A stretch of DNA of 64,000 bases from Amblyomma americanum (lineage: Eukaryota > Arthropoda > Arachnida > Ixodida > Ixodidae): the NCBI RefSeq assembly GCF_052857255.1, contig NC_135497.1, forward strand, positions 117,000,241 to 117,064,240, read 5' to 3'. Numbering within the stretch: position 1 is the first letter of the stretch; the number at the start of each line of letters is the position of its first letter. Below are positions 1-11,758 of this stretch, piece after piece. The notes below the pieces were generated by a model. It was not told where the DNA came from, searched no databases, and saw only the letters and a program-made list of their open reading frames with translations. Both the position numbers and the translations under genes were made by a program.

Positions 1-1572
1 CCCGCCGCGTCGGTGGGCTTTTCCTTCCTTTGCCGCGATGGGAGGACGACGTGAGCGCCGCGTTCGGTGCGCAACAGTTCCCCATAAGAAGTAAGAGCCA
101 TGGCCACGAGAGGCAGGAAGCGGGCTTTCCGTATGTGCGAGTCCGGCCTCAAGGAAAAAAAAAATGGAGAAGCAAAAAAAAAAACTAAAGCGAAAGAAAC
201 GAAAACAGACCGATAGTGCAAAGGGGGAATACAAAGGCAATAAAGAGCGAGCATTGTTTTCCACTCTTTTATTTTAGCGTGTAGCTGGCTTTAGCCTCCT
301 CGTTTTTTTTATAACGGAAGCGTAAAAAAGTCTTAAACCCTGCAAAAAAGTCATTTATGTAGAGTTTTTTTTATTGTAAGCGTTTATTTCTGTTGCATTT
401 TAGTATGTGGGGCCACGATGACTTCTCATAAAGGTTTTTCACCACACGGCGGTTTTGTGTTGAGAGTAGCATGGTTGTACAGACAGGCAGGAACACTAGG
501 AGGTTTTTTTTATCTTTTTACATGTGAGCAGGTCTTACCGATGTCTCGGATTGTATGAAGAGATTTCGTACTCACGAATGACGCTGAGCCTAGCGAGGAA
601 ACAACTGACTGCTCTCGAAATTTGGGATAATGACCATTATTTACGGAAACTGCGTGTTCAGCTTCAGGCTACGCCAAGTGTAAGTTTTTCTTTATTCACT
701 TAAGTCAGGGTTGTAAGGTTCTCCCCGCGTTTCACGTGTCTTGAACAGCACTACGCATTTTACCGCGTTCTGTTGGGAGACGTTGAAGCAAAGAAAAATG
801 GCGGGAAGCTCGAGGAGAAGGGCCATGTTGGCATGCCCTGTTGGTCCGGGTTGTTTTTTCGCCACATTTTCAACGCAACCTGAAGAGGCCCTCATAGCCT
901 CTTCAGCGGTTCTGCGTCTCAGGTAGCCATGTTTGCGCTCAGAGAAAAAAAAAATCAGATGAAAGTACGTTCACCAATGCAGAAATATAAGCATAGGTAC
1001 AGGATGTTGTGTAACGTCTCGCGCTATGGGTAGGGGATGCCTGCGGCGTTGGGGCAATAGGCCTGTTAGATCTTTTGCGTATTCTGCTGGTTCCACTGGC
1101 TGCATTGAATGTCATATTTCAGCCTTATAAACTTCGTATGTGCATAGAAGGCAGCGCTACCTCAGCCTGATGCGTTGTCCTTGATGGCTGGCTGTATGCA
1201 TCCCCCATTGGTGATAACCTGCGACCGAAAAGCGTCTTATCGTACAATAGCTTGCAACGACGCTTTTGCACAAAGGATTGCGGAATCAGTGTTCGGTGTT
1301 GCAAATGTAAACACACCCTCAGCGCTCTTTATTGGTCACTTTGAATCGCCATTGCCTTATGTGCTTTCGTGTGAGCTTGAAGCAATCACTGCGATGTACT
1401 TCTGTAATGCCGATTTTAGGTTATTTCGCGAATTAATAACCACTTTTTCAGCCATCGTGCTCACGTACTGTTGTTATCGCATTCGCGACAGTTAAGTCAT
1501 CCTCCATACAGTGGTTCTTGACTGAAAGAACAGGTCGTAACAGTGTTCCAAGGCGCAACTAAACAGGCGTTC
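1..1572. other. Non-coding stretch, no gene recognised
   Basis: AT-rich intergenic-type sequence with several A and T homopolymer tracts, for example near 154-180 and 364-372. Only short ORFs occur, they overlap on both strands and none resembles a known protein. I see no splice-bounded exon, RNA gene or repeat here. Confidence 0.5.
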
Positions 1573-1768
1573 CCGAACTGGCTCAGTGGCCATGGTGCTC
1601 AGCTGCTGAACCTCTGGCATTTCGATGAAGGCGAAATGTTAGAGGCCTGTGTACTGTGCGATGCATTTCTCGTTAAAGAACCCCAGGTGGTCGAAATTAT
1701 ACGGAGTCCTCCACTACGGTGTCGTACATAGCCTGAGTCGCTTTGGGACGTTAAATCCTACAAGAAAG
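1573..1768 (+). repeat. tRNA-derived SINE (Ruka-like), B box lost
   Basis: A degenerate copy of the SINE also found at 5033, 14592 and 29690. The A-box-like word TGGCTCAGTGG lies near 1579. The body words AGAGGCC..GTGTACTGTGCGATG, TTAAAGAACCCCAGGTGGTCGAAATT and GAGTCGCTTTGGGACGTTAAA follow. The stretch that should hold the B box (GGTTCGATCCC in the 5033 copy) is missing, so this copy should not be transcribable by Pol III. The match to the tick Ruka family is from general knowledge of that SINE. Confidence 0.85.
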
Positions 1769-2569
1769 AAGCAAGCCAGTAAGAGGCTGTAACAGGAGCT
1801 TTTGACAAAAACGACCTATTAATGACGGCTTGAGTTTTTTGGAATCTGGTTCAGTGCCAATTCAGTCAGGAAGTTCGTTTCACTCCGCGATAGCAGTTGG
1901 TAGGAATGATTAAAGGCAGCGTTAGATGAACCATGCATCCGCTGAACACTTCTGCAATTAAAAGTAATTACGAAATAATACCGTACAATATTCAGCATGC
2001 CTGGCGAAAGAGAAGCATGTGCCGGATAACGCGGGAGTTGCTACATGCTATGTCAGCGGGAGAGAGAAAGCACAGGGCTCAGCAAGAGCGGGCGAAGGTC
2101 GACCGGACTGAATTCGGTCAGCTACTTTACTGTGCTCGGATAGAACCGAATTCTAAATACATGTTAAAGGCAGCGATTTTCCTTTTCACGGCAGAAAACA
2201 GTTTCTTGGCAATGGATACTCAAAACTGCTACTGCCCCTTCAAGACACCAAAAAATGTCCTCCTTGTGAGCGCGTAAATCTGCCCTAGTCAACTGAGTCC
2301 AACCGAACGCATTCATGTGGACAAAGTTTTCTGATAGGGTTGACGCCTGGGACGGCACACACAAAGCTGGAGCGCAGTAGTTCACCTTCCCGCCTGTTGA
2401 AATGCTCTTTTCGTCGTAGTCAGAATTTCTGAACAGATGCGGTAGGGCTGTGGTGGTGGTGTCGCCAGAAGAGATTGTCGAGTTGGCAGTCTAAGCTAAG
2501 CCATGGAGGTACGCGTAGTTATTAATGCTGGCGAGTATTTAATTTCTATGGACAGCGCGTAATTGAAAA
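1769..2569. other. Non-coding stretch, no gene recognised
   Basis: Only short ORFs (up to about 114 codons at 1933-2277) with no family resemblance and no repetition elsewhere in the window. No RNA gene or mobile element is visible. Confidence 0.4.
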
Positions 2570-4400
2570 ATTAATGGTCATCTCCGTATTTATCAGTTCG
2601 GGTTAATGCGCCCAACTGCTCGGGAAAATTTAACTTAAAAGTAGTTTGCCGACGACAAAGTTCTTAATAGATCCTCATAATGAAGGGGGATTATTTCTTC
2701 ACATTTTTTAAAATACATCCCGCCAATGTTCCTACCGTACCACTTGTCGTTCAGGACAGAACGTGGCAGGCTTGGGGGAGGGGGGGGGGCGACTCTGGTG
2801 GCCAGGCTAAGAATGACGGTGCCAAGGCGAATGGAGATGGCGCCTTGCACACGGGCGCCACTGTGCAGCCACTGCACCCATTCACCTGCCCGTCAGTTGC
2901 AGTCCTCTTGCACCCACAACGAAGGTGAGGCAAGCTTGTTGCCCACCATGTCCTGCTGGCAGCCTTCCTGTCGTAGCCTCCCTGTGACCCCGATGTCCCG
3001 CTGACCCGTAACTGTGGTGCACCTGATGTTATCGTGCCGCGCGGCCTCGTGTGCGAGCTTCTCCGCTCTTCCTGGAGGCCAGATGTACAATGCGCAGCAC
3101 GGGCACCAACAGCGGGGTTAGATCAGAAGACCTGGGAGACCAGCGGCAGTGTGGCCGAGGGCCAGCCGCTGGTGCACAAGTTCTTCCTCGTCTTCTCTGA
3201 TGTTAGGGAGGGCAGACGGTGCAAGGGCAGGAGCCATGTCGCCAGAGTCGCCGTGGGACGGAAGACTCCAGCAGCATGCTGAGCTAGATCTTGGGGCAGG
3301 ATGGCGAGTTCTTCTGCACCTTCGGTGGTGTGCAGGCCTGGTGCCGTAAGCACTGTTGGTGTGCGCACAACGTGGACTGCCGAGGGATAGATGACAGCAG
3401 CATTATCCTGGGCGAGGTCTTCCAGCAGGACTTTGAGTTGTTCCACGTCTTCGATGGTGTTCACGGCAGATGACACAAGCTTACCAGGTACCTCCAGAAC
3501 GGTGCTTGTTGCAACTGGGGGCAGTCGAATGGCAGCGTAGTCGAGAATAAAGAGGACGATGTGGTCACCCTCGCTGCAGCGACGACGGTGCAGGCTATCT
3601 ACAGCGGGCACAGTTGCGCGTCGAGTGCGGCTGACGATGACATGGTGCCCGGCGTCGACTCCAGTTTCGACCAGATGTCCATGCTGACCAGTGTGCTCGT
3701 CTATGTCGCCAGGAAAAGCCAGTTCGGTTCGGTGGAGCGTGGCATCGGGCTGGTTCTGGGCAGAACCGCGGCGGCGCTCCAGAGTCTGGAGGAACGGTAG
3801 GGACGCTCTTTGGAGTACGGTACAGAAGAGGAACGGTGGTTACCTCTGCATGGTATCCCCGCGTCCCGTCGTAGGCGTCCATCCACTGACCATCCAGCGA
3901 GCGTCCACCGGACGCAAGCAAGTATCTCCAAGACGACCGCGGTTGTGGCCCCCGCATTCTCATTAGGCTGGTGGGCCGTCGAAGAGCGCAGGGCAGCAGT
4001 CTCCAGAACAGTAGAGACGCTCCGCATGCGGGCGCAAACCTTGGGCTCCCGGGATATGCCAGGCTACGATGAAAAGGTCTCCCTGGCTGTTCGAAGTGGC
4101 GGCGCAGCCCTCCCTGAAGGCCTTTGGCGCTGTCTGCTTCCGTTTGACCTGCGCGGTGAGTCACCATGTCGCTGTCCTAGGCTCGGAGGCAGCCCAGGGC
4201 GACTTCGGTCACAGAGGTAGCTGAGATGCAAGGCTTCGGGTCCTGCAGAGGCAGTTCTGAGCGGGCGTGGCACGTTCGTTCGGTGGCTTGCGCTGAAAGC
4301 GGCTCGAGGACACGTGGTCGCGTGTGCACGATATTTAAACGAGCTCATCCTTCTTTTCTGCGGTATTCGCTAAAAGTGGGCCAAGATGTGGTTTCAGTGC
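2570..4400 (-). repeat. Copy D of the four-copy ORF family (inverted)
   Basis: Read on the minus strand, this block aligns from end to end with the core of segments A, B and C. Shared landmarks are a leader near 4366 (TTAGCGAATACCGCAGAA, also in C), CTCGAGCCGCTTTCAGCGCAAGCC near 4300, the ATG near 4167, the ORF, and a 3' region with GACTTTGTCGTCGGCAAACT near 2640. Homology to B continues to about 2570 (GGGCGCATT..). The whole unit, leader and trailer included, was therefore copied, and here it is inverted. The ends are judged by eye and uncertain by tens of bases. Confidence 0.8.
3123..4167 (-). pseudogene. Broken copy D of unknown 344-aa protein family
   Basis: The start ATG at 4167 is homologous to the ATGs of A, B and C, and the stop at 3123 matches the stops of A and C (protein ends ..VF). 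Between them the frame changes at least twice. Reading from 4167 gives the wrong frame for the N-terminal third, a one-base difference near 3963 restores the family frame (..SSWRYL..DAYDG), and a further shift is needed to enter the frame open from 3611 to 3123. The 3611-3123 part keeps the family C-terminal half well, including both repeats with the DLAQ-type motif. It is the most decayed of the four copies. No known domain is recognised. Confidence 0.7.
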
Positions 4401-5032
4401 GCAGTGTGAACGGCGGTTTAACAGGTGAAGCATATACTGGTGGACCACCTGGATTTGCGTGCGATTGCGCAGCTACTTTTATGGTGAAAGTCTGGCAGTG
4501 AATGTAGGAATGCCTTTTAATGTCTACATTTATGGTTTTTGGCGTCTCTCACGTGTGCGGTGTTCTTCGCGAGCGCAGTTTTCATAGACCCACGCTGCAT
4601 CAGAATGAAGGGCACAGAAAGTGAACTTAATAAGCGCTCACTGTATTCATGGCCACGCACGTGTATGCTGTGTACATGACCGCTTGGGTAGGATTACAGG
4701 TTAGGCGTGTCATCCAGCTGGGCATCGAAAACGAATGCAAAGAAACCGAAGAAGCAGAAAGCCTGGATAGAGTACATGGGCATCTATTAGAGCTCCGGTA
4801 AGAAGGACAAATTGCAATTAGAGGCTTAGATAAATTACTCAGGAAAGGAGCCGCTTCTGCACCACTAGTTTAATGCGGGTGGTAAGGACAGCGGAGGAAA
4901 GTTGCAGTAACTATCGCTTGAAGCCCGTCGCCTCTCCTAGTTAGGTCGCAATTAGCGTTACTATTTCGTATATGAACGCTACAAGAGATGAGGGCGCCGC
5001 ATGCATCTACACCGAGCGATATGTGTTTGAGG
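4401..5032. other. Non-coding spacer
   Basis: No ORF of interest, repeat or RNA gene is visible between family copy D and the SINE at 5033. Confidence 0.4.
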
Positions 5033-5295
5033 CCGCCGCGGTGGCTCAGTGGTTACGGTACTCGGCTGCCGCGGTGGCTCAGTGGTTACGGTACTCGGCT
5101 GCTTTCCCGAAAGACTCGGGTTCGATCCCAGCCGCGGCGGTCGCATGTCGATGGAGACAATATGCTAGAGGCCTGTGTTCTGTGCGATGTCAGTGCATGT
5201 TAATTAAAGCTAGGTGGTAGAAAATATCCGGAGCCCTCCACTTACGGCGTCCCTCATTGCTGAGTCACTTTGGCACGTTAAACAACATAAAACTG
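5033..5295 (+). repeat. tRNA-derived SINE (Ruka-like) with duplicated A box
   Basis: A near-complete tick SINE. The tRNA-like head has an A box (TGGCTCAGTGG) and a B box (GGTTCGATCCC, near 5119), then CGCATGTCGATGGAGAC, CTAGAGGCCTGTGTTCTGTGCGATGTCAGTGCA and GGAGCCCTCCACTTACGGCGTCCCTCA, ending CTTTGGCACGTTAAACAACATAAAA. A 33-bp unit containing the A box is exactly duplicated in tandem (5035-5067 and 5068-5100), so there are two A boxes upstream of one B box. SINEs of this type are transcribed by Pol III and mobilised by LINE proteins. It is not a functional tRNA gene, because no acceptor stem or anticodon arm can be drawn. Confidence 0.9.
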
Positions 5296-8200
5296 AAACC
5301 GAAGTGTTAATTCAAGTGCTGCAGTACCGACACTTGGTTTGAGCACCGACAGAAACCACAGATTATGATGGCAGCTTAATAATAAAGATGTAACGGTGAA
5401 GGAGGCATAATGTATAAATAAGCTGTGTGCATGACTATCGCCTGTTTCAGTGTTTATTTCAAGCAAAACAACTTCGGTCTTAACGTGTTATCATGGTGAT
5501 TACAGCAAATATGTTGATTGGAACAAAAAATGAGCACAGTACAAACATTTGATGAGTCGGCAGATTTTTCTGCGAAAATTGTTCGATGTGTTTGCTGAGG
5601 ATGTTGCCATCCTGTGAACTCAAAGAAGTATTACTAATTAATTAAGGCCCTCAATCCCATCTTAGCGCTGGGAACCAATATAATATCTGCAGGTATATTC
5701 GGATAACACTGCTTCAAGCTGAAGTTTGCAGAAATTCCTTGAAAGGAACTTTCCAGGACTTTTCTATGATATAGCTTCCGCAGCAATTTGCAAGTAGCGC
5801 GAAATATTCGTAGGGTCGGCCATAAACGGCCTCCGTTCAGTGGGCGGTCCAGAGTGGATACCGTGTTTACAAGTGATACAAGGTTTACAAGTGAGAGCCG
5901 ATCTACGCAACTTGCATCCTTTTTTTTTGCATCAGAAAATTGTAAACCAAGTTCTTCATAGCTTGTACGCATGAGTTGTTTACAGTAAAATAAAAAAAGA
6001 GAGTTTAGAAAGCTGGCAACGGCGAAAGACACAACGACGAACAAATCACGCAGCTAAATTATTGATGGTGTGCACTATGAGCAAAAGCGCTGACTTCATC
6101 AACGGTCATTGCCTAACAGAAAATTGCGCTGTCGTGCTTATAGAAGAGGTCGGAGTTTGATTTTATCGCCCTGATTTCACACTTTGCAATAGTCTCATAG
6201 TTGTGCGCGCTAGTGCCCCATTCCCTACGTCTGCATTCCCAGATCTACAGCGCTGTCCAAGCGCTCGCTGTCGCTAATACGTAATGAGCTGTAATGCACC
6301 AGTAGGATTTCACTTTCGCTCTCTTTTTCCCCCTTGTCCCGCACTCTTCGCAGGGAACGCTAGCGGAACAAGTGGGTGCATGCGGTGCCAAGACATTCGA
6401 CAGCACACTGCTTGCGTCCTTCGAGCCGTGGCCATGGAGGCGCTGCCACGTGATCTGGCACGCAGCAGATCAGCGCGCGTGCAGGAAGAGGCCTTGTCGA
6501 GCGCGAGTCGCGGCCGGAGGGCGCCGCCGCTGCTTGTCGCCCGATTCCCCTGGCGACCCATTAGCGGAGATCAATCTTCCCGCTCTATTTATGTAGGCTG
6601 CGTGGCTCACGCGATAAGCTGAGCGCTCTCGGGCGCTCCGGACAGCCCCCGATGCGCGGGTACGCCGACGCAGCTGCCATCCGTCTGGCACGAGATACAC
6701 GAGTCGCTATTGATCGGCCCCGCGATTGCCTGGCTGCTCACGTGACCGCCCGCATGCCGGTCACAGCAGTGCGCCATTCTCACTACACTGCACCGCTGAC
6801 TGCGAGCGAGACTTCAGTGACACTGGGCTTCGCCTGCGACGCCCCCAGCCGGCTGATGGAGCAAACTCGCAATTCTTTTAGACCGCATTTTTATCGTCCG
6901 AAATAAAGGCTCTGGTTTCTTCGATGTTTCACATAGTGACAACTGTCACTGGCGGTGTCCGTGATTTTGAGTTAAGTTGCAGTGATGAGCACCGTCGATC
7001 GAAATAGTGCGGTAGTTTCGTTTGGAGCTTTTTGCGTGATCACAAAGCAGCGACGTGGCACGGCGCTAATGACTTTCCACGCGGCAAAGCAGCAGCCTGA
7101 CTGCGTGAAAATTGTGAAGTTGGGGACCCCGAACTAATTGAGGCCACCGGCAATTCTTAAAGGCGGACTGCAATCTTTGGTCACGGATGTTTCTCTATTT
7201 CGCCTCTATCAAAATGCGGCTGCCTTCACTAGGGTCGAACTCATGGCTTCGTGCTTCGCGTTATACTTCGACAATCTGCCTGTGCTGAAGCGGAAGCTAT
7301 ATGCAGCTTGCACCAGGGAATCTGAGACCGTGTTATGTAAGTACTTGGCACGCGAGAGCTCTTCGTTACTTGCTCGTGCCCATCGGTGCGAAAGTCGTGA
7401 TAACCGGGCGTTGCGTCTGCAGAGGTGTTGGTGAAGCGCCGAGACGCGCACAAAGCCTTGGACATTGGGAGCCCACAAATTCCTCTTCAACTACAACAAA
7501 CGGTGAGACCGAGCGTCGAAACCGGGGTGGATGCATAGCGAGGTCGATTAATGACTAAGCCGCTTTCAGCAATACTGGCTGCAGGTTAAAGTTTGACGCT
7601 ACTGAAAGCGCGAATAAACTCAAGTTCCTCCCAGCATCGCTGTGCGCTATAAGCCTGAAAGGAGTCGTGCGCGCTTGCTCTTGCGAACCACTCGCTGCAA
7701 AACTGTTTCACATCACACAATCAGGCCGCAAGAAAAGTTAGATTCTTTTCCCGTAGGAACGTTGGTATTTAAACACTTCGTATAGCGTCTACTTGGGTAC
7801 CTTGGCGCCAGTGAAATGACGAAGCAACTCCAGTTTATGAGCTTCTGAAACCCGCGTAGAGAAACAAGCTCCTGCACACAACAACAGCGACGGTCTGCTG
7901 AAAACGTACTAAAATCCAAATAAATAAAAAAGAACTGGCACGCGACTCACCATGTTTTCATGCAGAAAACTTTGAGCCGCACTGTACACAATAACGGGGC
8001 ATACACGTACACGCGCTTTCCTTCAGAGCATTAAGGAGGACAATGTTTTATTGAGGCCGAGAACACTGGAGCGGTCACGCACCGCCAGGAAAGTTTCCTT
8101 TCTTCGGGGCCTAAGGTTTCCGCTACCCTCGACTTCATAGCCGGGTAACGCAATTTACAGTTATCCGCCTCGGAGCCAACTCGAAAACATCCTTGGGCGG

Positions 8201-11200
8201 GGAACAACACTTTCAAGGAGGGGCCTGTTGCCCGCAACTAATGAGCGGCCCGCCTTTCTTCTCGGCACGATAAAAGCGAATGTTATTTACCGTCCTCTTA
8301 ATTGACGAACAAAAGCGCGGCGGCTCGTCGAGGGCGCACTCCACTCTAGGAAGGAAAAGTCTTCTCCCCGGGCAAGTATTGAGAAAGGCACACTTTAATT
8401 TTCCTTTGAGTGGCCCTACTGCTTAGCAAGCTTTTATTTTCGGGCCCGCTGGGCTTCGGCGCTGGCTTTAAATCACGCGCTTCGCTGAACGAGTAATGCA
8501 CGCCGAGATACGCACAGACACGGCGGCCCCGGAGCGTGAGGGGGCTGTCTAGAGCTGAGGGAACTCGCGCCGGCGCCTAGCACGCAGTGCGTGCCCGCGG
8601 CCTTTCATGTGTATGTGCATTCTAAATCTCGTGGTTTCATTAAATTAGGAATTTTCTTGTAGCCTCGGAGAGACGACGTTGCTGTCGCAAAGAAGGACAC
8701 CGCGCGAAGGCTGCACCAGAAAAATAATACTGTGCGCAAGAAAAGAGAGAGGAAAAAAAACGTGCCCATGATTTGACCTTCCGAGCAACAAATGAGCGGT
8801 GCCAAGTAAGAATGATGGAGAGTGCATTGAAGCTAGCGGCTTGCATGCGCGGCTGGTGGCAGGGAGAAGCTTCTGCGCGGGCTTCACAGCAAAACAAGCG
8901 ACACGCGGCACTTTGTTTTTGCAGCCTGCCGAGCAGAAAATACTCTAGAGTTTGCGAGAGCAGCCACAGCCGTGCTTTTCTCCGCTTAATTAAAGACGTC
9001 CACTTTGCAGATTCAAAGATGGCCGCCTCTGATGAAAGCTCTCATGCAGCGGCTCACTACCCAGGTGCTCATTAAAAAGAAATGCCAGCGTTTCTGAATT
9101 ATTTTATGGCGGGTTTCGCTTTTGCTGAGCGCCTCCGTGAGTCGTCAGTTGTATGTGGCGCTTTTTATTTTAATTTTGCAGACACGTGGTGTCAACAGAC
9201 CTTTGTGCAAGTGCTTTAAGTTTCTCATTCGATCGCGTCAACATCTCAAACCTGACGAGCGGGAACACAAACTTCGTACAAAGCCTTAGTCACTGATTTT
9301 CTCAAAAGAACTACAATGGCGGGTCTGACGTAGTTGAGAGATGCGTATGTTAGTTTTCAAGAGGAGCGTGAACCTTTCTCTTTTAGTTAATATAGAGGCA
9401 AACATAAATTTGTGTTTAGCAATACAAAAGTGCGAGAGTAGAAGTTGTCGATGCTCTAAAAAATACCATTTTGAGGTGAACAGAGACTTTTTCTTGTTTT
9501 GGCGAGCTGTTAATTTGTGGTACTGAGGCATGATGAAAACCGCGAGATGCCTGCATTACTTCCGTGAACTGTAGGAGATTATTCTGCGCCTTGTGAGCCT
9601 CGTAACTTTACCACCTTCGTCTGTCTTTAGGCTAACCCCAACAGTAGCTGACAACTCAACTCTATATTTTTGTATGCAAAACAGAAAAGCAGCAACTTAA
9701 TCCTATATACTGTGTTTCAGTTATGTAAATGTTTTTCCTGGGATTACATGCCTATAAAAATCGCCGGTACACTGCTGCTTCTGTTTAAATGCGTACGTAG
9801 ATGCTTGCGGTGAATGTAGTCTTTAAGGTAAGCCACCCACATCTGCACACATTAGCATGCTCTTGTCTGACTTAAATAAAAAAAGCAGAAAGCCCAGTGG
9901 TAACCCGGTGGTGGAGGCAGTAACGGAAAATTGATTATTTGACGAAAATAAAGCATTCACTTTAAGCTTCTACAAGGGGAAGTAAATGCTGCTACAACCA
10001 AGCTGTCTGACTGGCATAATTTTTATTTTATTTTTCTTTTTTCTTTCTTGCACTTTGCTGGAGGTGCGCGTAAGCCGCGATATGTTTTCACTATATACGC
10101 GTACGTGTACCAAGAGCACAACTATTATTAACCGAACAATTTGCTATCGAATACAAGACCGTCAAATACACACGTGAAGTTCAATGTTTCCAGCGAACAT
10201 CAAGACCAGACCCTTAAGTGGCGGCAGAGAATCACTTGAAAAGGACGTGAAAGTACCGCTCCGCAGCCAGCAATACTTCATTCGCCGGTGCGACGGCCGT
10301 GTTAACAAACGCAGGCGAACACGGACAGGGCACATCCTGCCCAGCCATATGCACTCGCCGGAGAGTATAAGGCGCGCAACACGAAGAGGAAGAGCGTAGC
10401 CCGCGCGCACGCGGAGAGACGGAATTCTGTTGGTTCGACGCGGCGCATCAACGCCTCACTTTCTGGTTTTCCAGGGGCAAAACAAGGGAGGAAAGAAGCG
10501 CCAGCGTGCGCGACTGCTGAAAGGTGAGCCTTCCAAAATCACGCATGCAATTGGGAATGCAAATGCGCCTCCGGGATGTGCCGGCTGCAGCCAGTCGTTA
10601 CGCCCGGCGCGCAAATGGTCGCTCCGGCTGCGAAGATGTGCGGGGAAGAGGACGGCAACGGGCGGCAGCGCACCCCCTTCCTTTCTCCCGCCCTTTCCTT
10701 CTTCCTCTTCGCTTTCCTCCTTCTCCTCCCTTCGCTCCAACGCTGTCGGATCGAAGGCGATGCGTCGCGCGCGCACTGCTGCGCCCGGCCCCACTGCGCG
10801 CATTCGCGCCGACAGCGCGGCCCACACGCGTCCCCTGCTGTTGGCGCCTTTTTTTCTGTCTTTCTTTCTTGCTTACTTTCTTTCTATCGGGCTTTCTTTC
10901 TGCTCCTGCCTCTACACACGAGGCGCAAGAATATGGTCTACCTTTCTTTTATTCATGTTTCCCTTTGCCGCGTGTTTCTGCGAGAGCCCCGCAAAGATCG
11001 ACGGAAGAAAATCGCGCAGGCAGCTCCTAGTAGCGTAGCTGCGAACTCACTTTAAGGAGTTTCTCGCCCTATTTTTTTCTTTTTTTTTATATATGCGCAA
11101 AATATTGCAGAGCCCGTTCGCAATTTGGCCTTCGACTAAGCAGGCACTTCGCTTCACGCAGGCGTGGCCCTACGGAACGCAGCAAGTGGCTCTTTCGAAA

Positions 11201-11706
11201 CCAACAGGTTGCGTCAGAGTGCGGGGCGGGACCACGCAAGCCAATTAATGTTTCTTCGTTTGAACTGCAAGTACCGGTTTTATTGCCAGTAGTGGAGCCC
11301 GGTTGCGAAGGTATCGTTAGCTGCAGGCCCTTAACAACACCTGAGCGTGAGGCGAGTACCCTGCATCTAAGGAGCTAAGCGAACTGTTGATAACTGCCCA
11401 GCAGAGGAGGCCTTCCGAATATTTTGCAAGAGAGTTACTATCACAAGAAGAGGCTAGATCTCCCGATCCATCAGATGGACAAAAAGATACTTTTGCGATC
11501 CCTGACCGAGTTCTTTTAGCACCTGGTTAGGGGGAGATACCTATGCCAGCGTGGTTCTTTCGACTTCCTGCAGTGAGCCGTACAAAATGTGGGCGTTGGT
11601 GGCTGAGAAAGCGTGTGGTTACAACAAGCAACGCAGGGCATCGGACACAAACTGCAAACAGGTTGCTGCTGTGTACCTGACTCCCTTTTCCTGTGACAAA
11701 CAGCAT
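5296..11706. other. Long stretch without recognisable genes
   Basis: Single-copy sequence within this window. Two CpG-richer islands stand out, at about 6400-6860 and 10190-11040. The second has polypyrimidine runs (CTTTCTTTCTTGC) and a TATA-like GTATAAGG near 10369. Either could be a promoter or first-exon region, but I cannot tie them to a coding exon. Of the ORFs (up to 202 codons at 10430-11038, overlapping others on both strands), none resembles a known protein. A minus-strand ORF of 136 codons at 5634-6044 is also unrecognised. Confidence 0.4.
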
Positions 11707-11758
11707 GTAGCCATGTAGGCTACATGGCTACAGATACCAGCCATGTAGGCTGGTATCT
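11707..11758. repeat. Two adjacent short hairpins
   Basis: The first hairpin, 11707-11731, has 12-nt arms GTAGCCATGTAG and CTACATGGCTAC around a single G. The second, 11732-11758, follows with no gap: perfect 11-nt arms AGATACCAGCC and GGCTGGTATCT around ATGTA. Both contain the word CCATGTAGGC, so the pair may have arisen by local duplication or template switching. Confidence 0.85.

Noticed and set aside
5040..5140. A functional tRNA gene
   Set aside because: A and B boxes are present, but no cloverleaf can be drawn and the body continues as a SINE known from three other loci here.
10430..11055. Overlapping plus-strand ORFs of 159-202 codons
   Set aside because: Three frames and the minus strand are open at once in a GC-rich, low-complexity pyrimidine stretch; composition explains the lengths.
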